From Hyphomonas sp. (GTDB lineage: Bacteria > Pseudomonadota > Alphaproteobacteria > Caulobacterales > Hyphomonadaceae), in contig JANSXJ010000059.1 of NCBI GenBank assembly GCA_024743015.1, positions 1 through 14,722 on the forward strand: a stretch of DNA of 14,722 bases, in the 5' to 3' direction. The notes under the pieces are model-generated. The model saw nothing but the letters and a program-made list of their open reading frames with translations, was not told where the DNA came from and ran no database searches. Of the stretch, positions 7,099-14,645 are shown in pieces; within the stretch, counting starts at the first letter, position 1, and every line of letters begins with the position of its first letter. Made by a program: the position numbers and the translations under genes.

Positions 7099-7156
7099 GG
7101 GCTTGTCGAATTCCCGCCCTTCCGGCACAGGACGTGTAGTTTAATTCAGGATTGTC

Positions 7157-7981
7157 ATGCGACTTTCGATCTATTTCAACGTGCACCTGGTTTCAGATTC
7201 CACCGGCGAAACGCTGAACGCGGTGATGTGGGCAGCTGCGGCGCAGTTCGACCGTACGATCCCGCTTGAACACAATTACTATCTGGTCCGGTCCGAGCGA
7301 CAATTGGATCGAGTGATGGCAGAGATTGAAGCCGCGCCGGGCGTTGTCTGGTATACAGTGTCTGACGAGAATCTGCGCCGGAAACTGGAGCAGTTCTGCC
7401 GTCAACGCGGGATTCAGACCCTGCCCGTCCTCGATCCATCCATTCACATGTTGTCCCGTCATCTTGGCATTGCTGCCAGTGAAAAGATTGCCAGCCAACA
7501 TGCCTTGAACGAAGACTATTTCAAACGAATTTCCGCGATCGATTTTGCGCTGAACCATGATGACGGACAGAATGTCGCCGGACTGGTGGACGCTGATGTT
7601 GTTCTGCTCGGCGTCAGCCGCACATCAAAAACCCCCACTTGCGTTTATCTCGCCAATCGCGGCGTTAAGGCTGGTAACATTCCGCTTGTTCCGGGCATCC
7701 CACTCCCGTCCATGGTAGAGGAATTGAAGCATCCCATGGTCGTGGGCTTAAAAATCGGCGTGGAAAGACTGTTACAGATCCGCAGTCAACGGCTGATGTC
7801 GCTCAACGAAAACTCGCAGACAGACTATGTCGATGAAGAAGCCGTTCGGGCCGAAGTCACCGATGCAAGCCGCTTGTTCCAAAGAAACAAATGGCCCGTC
7901 ATTGATGTATCGCGACGCAGCGTTGAAGAGACGGCGGCAGCTATCCTCAACAAATTGAACGAACGCCGAGGATTTGTCTGA
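7157..7981 (+). CDS. ppsR: Pyruvate phosphate dikinase / PEP synthase regulatory protein (DUF299)
   Basis: Bifunctional ADP-dependent protein kinase and Pi-dependent pyrophosphorylase that switches off or reactivates pyruvate,phosphate dikinase or PEP synthase by phosphorylating a threonine near the catalytic histidine. The 274 residues show the family's N-terminal HLVSDSTGET (10-19) and the P-loop GVSRTSKTPT (152-161). The target enzyme (PpdK or PpsA) cannot be told from this sequence, so the symbol is provisional. The ATG is preceded by CAGGA with about 6 nt spacing. It is the first gene to the right of the origin and leads an operon; its stop overlaps maf by 1 nt. A homologue occupies the same place beside Cori in Caulobacter. 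Confidence 0.92.
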   Translation: MRLSIYFNVHLVSDSTGETLNAVMWAAAAQFDRTIPLEHNYYLVRSERQLDRVMAEIEAAPGVVWYTVSDENLRRKLEQFCRQRGIQTLPVLDPSIHMLSRHLGIAASEKIASQHALNEDYFKRISAIDFALNHDDGQNVAGLVDADVVLLGVSRTSKTPTCVYLANRGVKAGNIPLVPGIPLPSMVEELKHPMVVGLKIGVERLLQIRSQRLMSLNENSQTDYVDEEAVRAEVTDASRLFQRNKWPVIDVSRRSVEETAAAILNKLNERRGFV

Positions 7982-8574
7982 TGACCGATGTGATCTTGGC
8001 TTCAGGAAGCGCAAGTCGACGTGCGCTCCTCGCCGGCGCGGGTGTGACCGCTACATCGATCAAGCCCAAAGTCGACGAAGACGCGGCGAAAGCTGGAATG
8101 CGCGCGGAAGGATTAAGCGTTCGCGACCAGGCAATGCAGCTGGCTGAATTGAAGGCGGTAAAGGTTTCCCGCTCCACGCCAGGTCTTGTGATTGGCGGGG
8201 ACCAAATGCTCAATCTGGACGGAGAGGCCTTTGATAAGCCGGTGGATATGGATGCGGCGCGATCGCATTTGATGAAACTTTCCGGGAAGTCACACAGGCT
8301 CGAGACGGCGATTGTTGTCGCTGAGAACGGTATGCCTATCTGGCGTCATTTGGCGCGCCCGAAACTTACCGTCCGTGTACTGAGTGATGAGTTTATCGAT
8401 GATTATCTATCAACCTGCGGCGACGCCCTGCTGAGCACCGTTGGCGCTTATCAGCTCGAAGGTCGCGGGGCGCAAATCTTCACCGAAATTGAGGGAGATT
8501 ACTTCTCCATCCTGGGATTGCCGCTGCTGCCACTGCTCGACTATCTTCGCGTGCGAGGTGTTTTACTGTCATGA
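7981..8574 (+). CDS. maf: Maf-family nucleotide pyrophosphatase (probably YceF / m7GTP type)
   Basis: Hydrolyses non-canonical or modified nucleoside triphosphates to monophosphates. The 197-residue protein begins with the Maf motif LASGSASRRALL (6-17), and later shows GGDQ (72-75), KP (86-87) and VGAYQLEGRG (154-163). The Q after the aspartate of GGDQ, where dTTP/UTP pyrophosphatases (YhdE) usually have T, resembles the m7GTP pyrophosphatase YceF. That subfamily assignment is inference. It overlaps ppsR by 1 nt (TGATG) and aroE by 4 nt (ATGA), indicating tight translational coupling. Confidence 0.92.
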   Translation: MTDVILASGSASRRALLAGAGVTATSIKPKVDEDAAKAGMRAEGLSVRDQAMQLAELKAVKVSRSTPGLVIGGDQMLNLDGEAFDKPVDMDAARSHLMKLSGKSHRLETAIVVAENGMPIWRHLARPKLTVRVLSDEFIDDYLSTCGDALLSTVGAYQLEGRGAQIFTEIEGDYFSILGLPLLPLLDYLRVRGVLLS

Positions 8575-9383
8575 CCAAATTGCTGGGCGTGATTGGTGAC
8601 CCAATCGCGCATTCCCTTTCCCCGCTGATTCATAATGGCTGGCTTCGTGATATGGGGTTTGATGCAACTTATGAAGCGATGCACGTCCCGCGCGGAGGCT
8701 TCGATAAAGCGCTGAAAACACTGGAAAACCGTGACTGTATCGGTGTGAACGTCACTCTGCCCCATAAGGGTACTGCGCTTCACGCCGCAAGCGATGTCAG
8801 CGAAACCGCGCAGACAATCGGCGCCGCAAATACGCTGACCTATCTTGGCAAAAATCAGTGGCGAGCCGACAATTCAGATGTGCCTGGATTCGTTACGGCA
8901 TTGGGGCAGATCGACTCTGAGATGGACAAGGTCGTGGTGCTGGGCGCGGGCGGGTCAGCGCGCGCCATTGTGCACTCATTGTCCGTAATCGGAGTATCTC
9001 ATACAATTTTGAATCGGACCGTCTCCAAAGCGGAGGATCTTGCGAGAGATCTTGGCCGCGGGAAAGCAAATTTTGGACCACTCGATCAGTATAAGGAATA
9101 TATCGATTCCGCAACGATCTTGATCAATACGACAAGCATGGGGTACGCGGGCGAGTTGCTCGACCTGGCTGATGGTTCGGAACGCCTCTTCTTCGATATT
9201 TCCTACGGCAAGATCTCTGCGCCGCAATTGCAGTTGGCGAGCGACCGGGGCTGGCGCGTAAAAGACGGACTCACCATGTTGGTGGCGCAGGCGGCCTTTA
9301 GTTTCGAGATCTGGTTCGGTGAAATGCCTGACATGGACGACGGTTTGAGGCGGTGTCACGCAGCATTGGAGGCGACGACTTGA
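8571..9383 (+). CDS. aroE: Shikimate dehydrogenase (NADP+)
   Basis: Reduces 3-dehydroshikimate to shikimate in aromatic amino-acid synthesis. The 270-residue length is standard. Substrate-domain motifs are [10 protein letters not shown] (9-18) and NVTLPHK (60-66), with catalytic Lys66 and Asp103 in NSDVPGF (family NTDxxG). The NADP domain has GAGGSARA (125-132) and NRT (148-150), which favours NADP(H). The C-terminal [10 protein letters not shown] segment is also conserved. The ATG overlaps the maf stop by 4 nt. Its own stop overlaps the TTG start of coaE, and the coaE ribosome binding site lies inside the aroE end. Confidence 0.96.
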   Translation: MTKLLGVIGDPIAHSLSPLIHNGWLRDMGFDATYEAMHVPRGGFDKALKTLENRDCIGVNVTLPHKGTALHAASDVSETAQTIGAANTLTYLGKNQWRADNSDVPGFVTALGQIDSEMDKVVVLGAGGSARAIVHSLSVIGVSHTILNRTVSKAEDLARDLGRGKANFGPLDQYKEYIDSATILINTTSMGYAGELLDLADGSERLFFDISYGKISAPQLQLASDRGWRVKDGLTMLVAQAAFSFEIWFGEMPDMDDGLRRCHAALEATT

Positions 9384-9985
9384 TTATTCTCGGGCTGACC
9401 GGATCGATAGGAATGGGAAAGTCGGCGACGGCTGCGATGTTTGCGGCGGAAGGCTTGCCCGTTTACGACGCCGATGCTGCCGTACATGCGCTCTATGAAA
9501 AAGGCGGTGCCGCAGTCGCACCTTTGTCCGAAAGATTTGGCGATATCCTCAAAGATGGGGCGGTGGATCGCGCGGCCTTGCGTGCAAAGGTCGTCGACAA
9601 TCCGGACGCGATGAAGGATCTCGAACAGATCGTGCATCCGTTGGTGGGCCAAAGCCAGTTGAACTTTCGCCGACAAGCGCTTGAAAGTGAGTCAAAAATT
9701 GCGGTTCTGGACATTCCGCTCCTGTTCGAAACGGGTGGAGACCAGCGCTGTGATTATGTAGCGGTGGTCACCGCACCAGCCGATCTTCAGAAAGCCCGCG
9801 TCCTTGCGCGCGGTGAGATGTCGGAAGAGCAGTTCGAACAGATCCGCACCAAACAGATGTCCGATGCTGATAAGCGCGCCCGCGCGGACTTCATCATCAG
9901 TACAGCTTTTGGCTTTGACTTCGCCCGCGCACACGTTCAAGCCATTATCGAGCTGCTGAACAATCTGGATCAAAACGATGACTGA
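9380..9985 (+). CDS. coaE: Dephospho-CoA kinase, TTG start
   Basis: Catalyses the last step of coenzyme A synthesis, phosphorylating the ribose 3'-OH of dephospho-CoA. From the TTG the protein has 201 residues, typical of CoaE. The P-loop GSIGMGKS is at residues 8-15, followed by conserved [13 protein letters not shown] and [10 protein letters not shown] chose TTG at 9380 because a perfect GGAGG (9368-9372) sits 7 nt upstream and the TTGA overlap with the aroE stop mirrors the ATGA junction before it. The upstream in-frame GTG at 9353 would give nine extra residues before the conserved start and no comparable ribosome binding site. It overlaps dnaQ by 8 nt. Confidence 0.95.
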   Translation: MIILGLTGSIGMGKSATAAMFAAEGLPVYDADAAVHALYEKGGAAVAPLSERFGDILKDGAVDRAALRAKVVDNPDAMKDLEQIVHPLVGQSQLNFRRQALESESKIAVLDIPLLFETGGDQRCDYVAVVTAPADLQKARVLARGEMSEEQFEQIRTKQMSDADKRARADFIISTAFGFDFARAHVQAIIELLNNLDQNDD

Positions 9986-10676
9986 CTTAGTCCGCGAGAT
10001 TGCATTCGATACCGAAACCACAGGGCTTGAATGGGACAAGGATGATCGGATCATAGAGCTGGGCGCGGTCGAGCTGATCAATCACGTTCCCAGCGGCAAG
10101 ACGTTTCAGACCTATATTAATCCCGGACGCCCTGTGTCTGAGGCGACGATCCGGATTACCGGGATCACCGATGACGATCTGGTCGATAAACCAGGATTTG
10201 AAGATCCATCCATTGTCGACGCGTTTCTCGAGTTTATCGGCGATGCCACGCTGGTGGCGCACAATGCCAAGTTCGACCGTGGGTTTCTGAATATGGAGCT
10301 CCAACGGTGCGGGAAGTCGATCATTCCGGAGGAGCGTTGGGTCGATACTGTGGCAATCGCGCGCAAGAAATATCCCGGTGCGCCTGCCAGCCTCGATGCC
10401 TTGTGCAAGCGTTTCGACGTCAATTCAGACGCGCGAACGTTTCACGGCGCCCTGCTCGATAGCCAGTTGCTGGCCGAGGTCTATCTCGAACTCCTTGGTG
10501 GCCGTGCGAGAAAATTCGATTTTGGCGGAGCTAAGGGATCGGCGAGCGGCGAGCGCGCGCCCGCCAAACAGCGCCCGGTGCCGCTTGATCGCAATATTCC
10601 GGAAGCAGACCAGGCCACCCACGCCGAGTTTATCGAAACCCTCGGCGAGGATGCTATCTGGTCGCGTTACGCCTGA
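9978..10676 (+). CDS. dnaQ: DNA polymerase III epsilon subunit (3'-5' proofreading exonuclease)
   Basis: Proofreading subunit of the replicative polymerase core. The DEDDh exonuclease motifs are complete: Exo I DTETTG (Asp11, Glu13), Exo II HNAKFD (Asp100) and Exo III epsilon type HGALLD (His156, Asp161). These match E. coli D12, E14, D103, H162 and D167. The C-terminal tail (about 175-232) is the region that would contact the alpha subunit, with a flexible basic, Ala/Pro-rich linker near 185-205. It overlaps the end of coaE by 8 nt (ATGACTGA) and ends the operon. Its 3' end overlaps the convergent secB end by 10 bp, so no separate terminator is visible there. Confidence 0.97.
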   Translation: MTDLVREIAFDTETTGLEWDKDDRIIELGAVELINHVPSGKTFQTYINPGRPVSEATIRITGITDDDLVDKPGFEDPSIVDAFLEFIGDATLVAHNAKFDRGFLNMELQRCGKSIIPEERWVDTVAIARKKYPGAPASLDALCKRFDVNSDARTFHGALLDSQLLAEVYLELLGGRARKFDFGGAKGSASGERAPAKQRPVPLDRNIPEADQATHAEFIETLGEDAIWSRYA

Positions 10677-11182
10677 GGCTCGGTCGGAGCCGGAGCGTTC
10701 TGCTGCTCTGCCGCCGCCTGCGCCGCGCGTTGCTTCTGGGAGTTGTAGAGCGCCCCGAAATCGACAGGATCGATCCGCAGCGGCGGGAACCCACCTTCAG
10801 CAGAGATGTCGGCAATGATCCGACGCGCAAACGGGAACAGAATGCGAGGGCATTCGATCAGAAGGATTGGTTCGATATCGGCTTGTGCGAATCCTTGCAG
10901 CTGGAACAGACCGGCATAGTCCATCTCGATGAGAAATAGGGCTGTGGTTTCCGTTCCGGCGCGGGCCTTCAGTTTAAGCGTGACTTCGAAAACACCTTCC
11001 TGGCCTTGACGAGGTGCTGCACCAACATCGATCCCGAGCTCGATATTCGGCTGATCCTGAACAGTGGCGCCGGGATTCTCAAAGGACAGGTCCTTTATGT
11101 ACTGACTGAGGACGCGAATAGCAGGCCCTTGTTGTTGAGCATTGTCTTGCGGCTGGGTTGCCATATCTGGGGTTTCGGTCAT
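10667..11182 (-). CDS. secB: Protein-export chaperone SecB
   Basis: Tetrameric cytosolic chaperone that keeps preproteins unfolded and delivers them to SecA. The 171 residues include the family core (IRVLSQYIKDLSFENP near 22-37; LIECPRILFPFARRIIAD in the middle; GGFPPLRIDPVDF toward the end). The N-terminal Gln-rich stretch and Ala/Pro-rich C-terminal tail are typical of alphaproteobacterial forms. The ATG at 11182 has only a weak GAG upstream; the ATG seven codons in (MATQPQ) is an alternative. It is the only minus-strand gene between dnaQ and the Tim44-like gene and diverges from the latter. Confidence 0.96.
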   Translation of the reverse strand: MTETPDMATQPQDNAQQQGPAIRVLSQYIKDLSFENPGATVQDQPNIELGIDVGAAPRQGQEGVFEVTLKLKARAGTETTALFLIEMDYAGLFQLQGFAQADIEPILLIECPRILFPFARRIIADISAEGGFPPLRIDPVDFGALYNSQKQRAAQAAAEQQNAPAPTEPQA

Positions 11183-11247
11183 TGGAATTCACTCTAAGGC
11201 TAAGGTGACACGCGCGTAACATGTGCCAGAAAGTGGCGCAACGGTGG

Positions 11248-11275
11248 GTGGCACTTCCGGGAAAGCGCCTATATG
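11248..11275 (+). promoter_or_regulatory. Candidate promoter for the Tim44-like gene
   Basis: GTGGCA (11248-11253), 16 bp, then TATATG (11270-11275), each matching 4-5 of 6 sigma-70 positions. The right arm of an inverted repeat (GTGCCA 11223-11228 / TGGCAC 11249-11254) overlaps the -35. It lies in the 124-bp gap divergent to secB. Confidence 0.3.
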
Positions 11276-11306
11276 ACACTGTGAGAGACAAAAGAGAGAA
11301 CCATAC

Positions 11307-11921
11307 ATGTCGTCATCCATGATCGAGTTTCTGCTTCTGGCGGGGATCGCCCTGTTTATCGGTTGGCGGCTGTTCGTGACGCTCGGTCAGGATGAAGGCC
11401 CACCTGAGGGGCGCAGTCGAGCTCCGAACGCGGGACCAAGCCCAGTGCCGAAGGAGCAGGCACCAGCGGGCGGCGATGTGGTTCAGATCCGCCCGAATTT
11501 TACCGGACCCGCCGCAGCAGGCATGGATGCGATATACGATGTTGATCCATCATTCGAGCCTGTCAGTTTCATGCGCGGTGCCCGCGGCGCTTATGAAATG
11601 ATTGTGGGGGCGTTTGGCCGAGGGGATCGCGAGGCGCTGAAACCCCTGCTCGATACAGATGTTTATGAGGCCTGGGACGCCGCCATCACCGAGCGCGAAG
11701 CAACCGGCGCGCAGGGGTTGCAGCTGTTGCGAATCCGCAAAGCAGAAATCACTGACGCGTCGCTCGACTCGACGGGAATGGCGCGGGTGACGGTGCATTA
11801 CGAATCCGAGCTCGGCGATGGCGAAACCACGACCAAGGCCAGCGAGCTTTGGACCTTCATGCGTCAGACCAGTTCCTCCGACCCGAACTGGTTGCTGGAT
11901 GATGTCGACACCGCGGACTAG
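11307..11921 (+). CDS. Tim44/TimA-like membrane-anchored protein
   Basis: The 204-residue protein has one N-terminal hydrophobic helix (about residues 6-24, IEFLLLAGIALFIGWRLFV), a Pro/Ala-rich linker (about 30-60), then a Tim44-like domain (about 80-204). The domain is recognised by FMRGARGAYEMIVGAFGRGDREALKPLL and the closing ELWTFMR...DPNWLLDDV. In mitochondria Tim44 tethers Hsp70 to the import channel; bacterial homologues (TimA in Caulobacter) are membrane proteins of unclear role. The neighbourhood with secB on one side and mltA-smr on the other is conserved in related genomes as far as I recall. The AAGAGAG before the ATG is a loose ribosome binding site. Confidence 0.85.
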   Translation: MSSSMIEFLLLAGIALFIGWRLFVTLGQDEGPPEGRSRAPNAGPSPVPKEQAPAGGDVVQIRPNFTGPAAAGMDAIYDVDPSFEPVSFMRGARGAYEMIVGAFGRGDREALKPLLDTDVYEAWDAAITEREATGAQGLQLLRIRKAEITDASLDSTGMARVTVHYESELGDGETTTKASELWTFMRQTSSSDPNWLLDDVDTAD

Positions 11922-11946
11922 CTGCCGCGTTCCCACCAATCGTAAC

Positions 11947-11976
11947 TTGAGCCTGCAGGACATTCGCGCCTAGACT
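11947..11976 (+). promoter_or_regulatory. Candidate promoter giving a leaderless mltA transcript
   Basis: TTGAGC (11947-11952), 18 bp, TAGACT (11971-11976). The mltA ATG at 11983 begins 7 nt after the -10, where transcription would start, and no Shine-Dalgarno is present. Each hexamer matches 4 of 6 consensus bases. Confidence 0.35.
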
Positions 11977-11982
11977 CGCGGC

Positions 11983-13215
11983 ATGCGAATCATTGGCCTT
12001 CTCTGCGGCGCGTTTCTGGCGCTATCCGGGTGTGTCTCTACACCTCCGCGGCCCATACCGTCCCAGCCTGTTCAGGTTCAACAACCAGAACCTGTCGATG
12101 AGAGCTTGTGGCAATCCCTGCCCCGGCCCGTGGCTTATGACAGTTTGCCTGGGTGGCAGACGGCCGATCTGGCACCGGGCCTGTCAGCCATGACGCGAAG
12201 CTGCGCGGTGTTTGCAGCGCGTTCGCCCCAAAGCCTGATCTCTTCTCGCGCACCCTGGGCGGGTCGGCATGATGATTGGGCACCTGCGTGTGCCGCCCTG
12301 GATGTTATTGCTGACGCGCAGAGCGCGCGGGCCGTAATGCAGGCGCTTTTCACGCCAGTGGAGATCGCAGCACCGGACGGCCAATCGCGGTTTACGGGCT
12401 ATTTTGAGCCAACCTATCAAGCGCGGCTCATTCCAGAAGCGCCTTATACAGAGCCGGTTCCCGGTCGGCCCGCAGACTTGGTGACCGCAGCTGGGAAAGT
12501 CTATCAAACCCTACCCGACGGCACGCGGCGCGCTTATCCCAGCCGGGCAGAGATTACCCGAGCAGGCGTTCAGCCCCTCGCCTATGCTCACCCGGCGGAC
12601 GTATTCTTCCTGCAGATCCAGGGCTCGGGCCGCCTGATTCTCCCAGATGGCAGGACGCTGCGCGCTGTTTATGCCGCGAATAATGGGCAACCTTTTCGAT
12701 CGACGGCGAACTGGCTGCTGGAGCGGGGGTGGATCAGCCGCGGTGAGGCCAGTATGCGAGGCATCCGCGCCTGGATGGACCGCACGACACCTCAACGTGC
12801 CCGCGAAGCAATGAATGCGAACCCGCGCTTCGTCTTTTTCGATATTGAACCCGAGGGCGATCCGCGTCTCGGACCGAAAGGATCGTTCGGGGTGCCTTTG
12901 ACGCCGCTTGGCTCAATGGCTGTCGATCTCGATTTTCACGCTGGCGGTGTACCGATGTTTGTGCAGACCTCTGCCCCGGCCCTTGGTGGCACCTGGTCGG
13001 GACTGTTGGTGTCGCAGGATACAGGCGGCGCAATCAAGGGCGCGGTGCGGGGGGATCTCTATTTCGGTACTGGGGATGAAGCCGGCGCGCGAGCTGACAC
13101 TGTGAATGCACCCGGCCGGATGTGGGTCCTCCTTCCACGTGCGGTGGCTGAACGGATCAGGATGAACAATGCAGCGCAAGCTTCAGGGGCTGGACCTGTC
13201 GTTCTAACGCCCTAG
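11983..13215 (+). CDS. mltA: Membrane-bound lytic murein transglycosylase A (lipoprotein)
   Basis: Cleaves peptidoglycan glycan strands to 1,6-anhydromuropeptides at the outer membrane. The 410-residue protein starts with a lipoprotein signal: hydrophobic h-region, then lipobox LSGC with Cys17 as the lipidated residue. The MltA domain shows TGYFEP (138-143), FLQIQGSG (209-216), and the 3D double-psi barrel segment SQDTGGAIKG (344-353) with Asp346 as the likely catalytic acid, followed by FGTGDEAG (361-368). It lies 61 nt after the Tim44-like gene and 10 nt before smr. There is no Shine-Dalgarno before the ATG. Confidence 0.95.
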   Translation: MRIIGLLCGAFLALSGCVSTPPRPIPSQPVQVQQPEPVDESLWQSLPRPVAYDSLPGWQTADLAPGLSAMTRSCAVFAARSPQSLISSRAPWAGRHDDWAPACAALDVIADAQSARAVMQALFTPVEIAAPDGQSRFTGYFEPTYQARLIPEAPYTEPVPGRPADLVTAAGKVYQTLPDGTRRAYPSRAEITRAGVQPLAYAHPADVFFLQIQGSGRLILPDGRTLRAVYAANNGQPFRSTANWLLERGWISRGEASMRGIRAWMDRTTPQRAREAMNANPRFVFFDIEPEGDPRLGPKGSFGVPLTPLGSMAVDLDFHAGGVPMFVQTSAPALGGTWSGLLVSQDTGGAIKGAVRGDLYFGTGDEAGARADTVNAPGRMWVLLPRAVAERIRMNNAAQASGAGPVVLTP

Positions 13216-13225
13216 AACGCCTTGC

Positions 13226-13708
13226 ATGAGCAGGCGGGATCTCACCGACAAAGACAAGAGCGCCTGGGCGGCGGTCAGCCGGACGGTCAAACCCCTGTCA
13301 GGCCGTAGGGCCGCGCCCGCGGGAACGCCGCGTGCGCGGGATGAGTCAAATTTGTTCTCACCGCCAAAACTCCGAAATCGTCCTCTGCCCGCGCCCCAGA
13401 ATCGGCAGAACGAGAGATCGGTACGTCGCGGCAAGCAAGCTATCTCGGCGACATTCGACTTGCATGGTCACACCAAAGACAGCGCGTTTCAGCTGCTCCC
13501 GCGTTTCCTGCGTCTGGAACAAGCCAAAGGCTCCCAATGTGTTATCGTGATTACGGGGAAGGGAAAGCATGGTGAAGGCGTGCTTCGTCGTGGTTTTCTG
13601 CATTGGCTGGAACTGCCAGAGGCCCGCGCGCTCGTCAGTGGCTATGCGCCGGCGCATGCCAAGCATGGCGGCGGCGGAGCCTGGTACGTCTTTCTGCGAC
13701 GCCGCTAA
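13226..13708 (+). CDS. Smr-domain protein
   Basis: A 160-residue protein with a basic, Pro-rich, probably disordered N-terminus (1-70) and a C-terminal Smr (small MutS-related) domain. Its hallmarks are DLHGHT (78-83), VITGKGKHGEG (108-118) and HGGGGAWYVFLRRR (147-160). Stand-alone Smr proteins are nucleases acting on branched DNA or on RNA. The DxH and TGxG motifs needed for activity are present, but the substrate here is unknown. It is ten bases after mltA and probably co-transcribed with it. No other domain is visible. Confidence 0.92.
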   Translation: MSRRDLTDKDKSAWAAVSRTVKPLSGRRAAPAGTPRARDESNLFSPPKLRNRPLPAPQNRQNERSVRRGKQAISATFDLHGHTKDSAFQLLPRFLRLEQAKGSQCVIVITGKGKHGEGVLRRGFLHWLELPEARALVSGYAPAHAKHGGGGAWYVFLRRR

Positions 13709-13730
13709 GCAGCCAACGAATCGACAAATG

Positions 13731-13757
13731 AAAAGGGGCAGCCGGTAAGCCGCCCCT
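13731..13757 (-). terminator. Terminator hairpin after mscL
   Basis: Stem AGGGGC (13734-13739) / GCCCCT (13752-13757) with two further G-C pairs past one mismatch and a 6-nt loop. On the minus strand it is followed by TTTT (13734-13731). It lies 55 nt past the mscL stop and may also block read-through from smr on the other strand. Confidence 0.6.
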
Positions 13758-13769
13758 GAACACTCAACA

Positions 13770-13786
13770 CACTCTACTGGAGAGTG
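13770..13786. repeat. Perfect short inverted repeat between smr and mscL
   Basis: CACTCT-ACTGG-AGAGTG: a 6-bp stem with a 5-nt loop and no T-run on either side. It stands next to the mscL terminator, so it may be an RNA 3'-end stabilising hairpin. No known motif is recognised. Confidence 0.45.
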
Positions 13787-13811
13787 GGTATAGGTCGTCA
13801 GTATTAATGAA

Positions 13812-14228
13812 TTACGACTGCTTCGCGAGGAGATTGCGAATTTCTTCGAGCAACACTTCCTGACGTGGTGGGGCTGGCGGTTCCGCAGGCGCTTCCTCTT
13901 CCTTCTTCATCATATTGTTCATGCCTTTGATGATCATGAACATGACGAATGCGACGATCAGGAATGAAATTACGGCGGAGATGAACTCACCGATCTTGAT
14001 GCTGACAGCTTCGGTCACCACGGCACCATCCTCTCCGATGACAGCCGGAGACATGACATATTCCCAGCTGCCAAAATCGAGACCGCCGAGGACGGGGCTG
14101 AGTGCGGGCAGGAACACGCCCTGGATGAAAGCCGTGACGACGGTGGCAAACGCGCCGCCCATGACGAAGCCGACCGCCATGTCGACGAGATTGCCCTTCA
14201 TGGCAAACTGCTTGAATTCGTTGAACAT
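13812..14228 (-). CDS. mscL: Large-conductance mechanosensitive channel MscL
   Basis: Homopentameric inner-membrane channel that opens under membrane tension to release solutes on osmotic downshock. From the ATG at 14228 it has 138 residues, typical of the family. The N-terminal amphipathic helix (FNEFKQFAMKGN) leads into TM1 (about 15-41, VDMAVGFVMGGAFATVV). A periplasmic loop follows, then TM2 (about 79-100, FISAVISFLIVAFVMFMII), a charged KKEEE segment, a Pro-rich linker and the C-terminal helix EVLLEEIRNLLAKQS. The frame extends to another ATG at 14267, but AAGGGG 6 nt before 14228 decides the start. It lies downstream of ihfB in the same orientation. Confidence 0.96.
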   Translation of the reverse strand: MFNEFKQFAMKGNLVDMAVGFVMGGAFATVVTAFIQGVFLPALSPVLGGLDFGSWEYVMSPAVIGEDGAVVTEAVSIKIGEFISAVISFLIVAFVMFMIIKGMNNMMKKEEEAPAEPPAPPRQEVLLEEIRNLLAKQS

Positions 14229-14280
14229 ATTAAACCCCTTGTATGATCCAGACCCCGTAAAGGTCATATCATAGAATGTT

Positions 14281-14305
14281 GGAATTCTACCCGAGGGTCA
14301 ATTCC
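14281..14305. promoter_or_regulatory. Imperfect dyad upstream of mscL (operator or ihfB 3' hairpin)
   Basis: GGAATT (14281-14286) and AATTCC (14300-14305) enclose ACCC-GA-GGGT (14289-14298), so about ten base pairs of dyad symmetry occur within 25 bp. It is 53-77 bp upstream of the mscL start and 26 bp past the ihfB stop. No T-run follows, so a simple terminator is less likely. Confidence 0.35.
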
Positions 14306-14330
14306 AAGAAACATTAATATATACAATAAG

Positions 14331-14630
14331 TTATCGGGATTCCGGGTCGATACCGTCATTCACGCGTGCCCGCAATTCCTTGCCGGGTCGGAAGAATGGG
14401 ACGGATTTCGCCTCAACCTGCACCGATTCTCCCGTGCGAGGATTGCGCCCATTTCGGGCTTTGCGGTGGCGAACCGAGAAAGCGCCGAAGCCTCGAAGCT
14501 CTACGCGGTCACCGCGTGCGAGGGCATTTGCAATCTCATCCAGGATCACACCAACAAGTTTTTCGAGGTCTTCGGGGCGCAGCTCTGGATTTTCATCCGC
14601 GAGTTTTGCTATCAGTTCGGATCTCAGCAT
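14331..14630 (-). CDS. ihfB: Integration host factor subunit beta
   Basis: Subunit of the IHF heterodimer, which sharply bends DNA at WATCAANNNNTTR sites. The 99-residue HU/IHF-family protein has the beta-subunit N-terminus ([15 protein letters not shown]), the saddle RGFGAFSVR (46-54) and the DNA-binding arm [10 protein letters not shown] (59-68), with Pro64 as the intercalating residue. The [13 protein letters not shown] segment (79-91) closes the fold. The start has only a distant AGG. A strong intrinsic terminator ends 22 nt before the start codon, leaving little room for a promoter. In many proteobacteria ihfB follows rpsA, which would then lie just beyond the right edge (inference). Confidence 0.96.
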   Translation of the reverse strand: MLRSELIAKLADENPELRPEDLEKLVGVILDEIANALARGDRVELRGFGAFSVRHRKARNGRNPRTGESVQVEAKSVPFFRPGKELRARVNDGIDPESR

Positions 14631-14645
14631 GTCTTTGAACCTAAA

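Larger units (their letters stand above)
6807..7156. other. oriC: Predicted chromosomal replication origin (oriC/Cori-like)
   Basis: A 350-bp intergenic region between divergent hemE and ppsR, the position of Cori in Caulobacter. Visible elements from left to right are: two DnaA-box-like sequences (6867-6875 minus, 6914-6922 plus); a 47-bp segment with 79% A+T bounded by GTTAAC hexamers; candidate CtrA boxes overlapping candidate IHF sites; a block of five GANTC sites in two direct repeats (7025-7072); and two tandem DnaA-box-like sequences (7079-7098). Three parS sites lie 4-6.4 kb away, the usual origin-proximal arrangement. Genes run away from the region on both sides. It contains no credible gene. 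The call combines known synteny with these motifs; none has been tested here. Confidence 0.85.

Noticed and set aside
6937..7128. A 63-codon minus-strand open frame in the hemE-ppsR gap
   Set aside because: It resembles no family I know, has no ribosome binding site I could see, and runs through the AT core and repeats of the predicted origin.
9353..9379. GTG at 9353 as the coaE start
   Set aside because: It adds nine residues ahead of the conserved N-terminus and lacks a ribosome binding site, whereas TTG at 9380 has GGAGG 7 nt upstream.
13131..13142. CCACGTGCGG in mltA as a parS site
   Set aside because: Only the CACGTG core is shared; the arms do not match GTTT/AAAC.
14229..14267. MscL extended to the ATG at 14267
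   Set aside because: The 13 extra residues are not part of the MscL N-terminal helix, and AAGGGG is correctly placed for the ATG at 14228.
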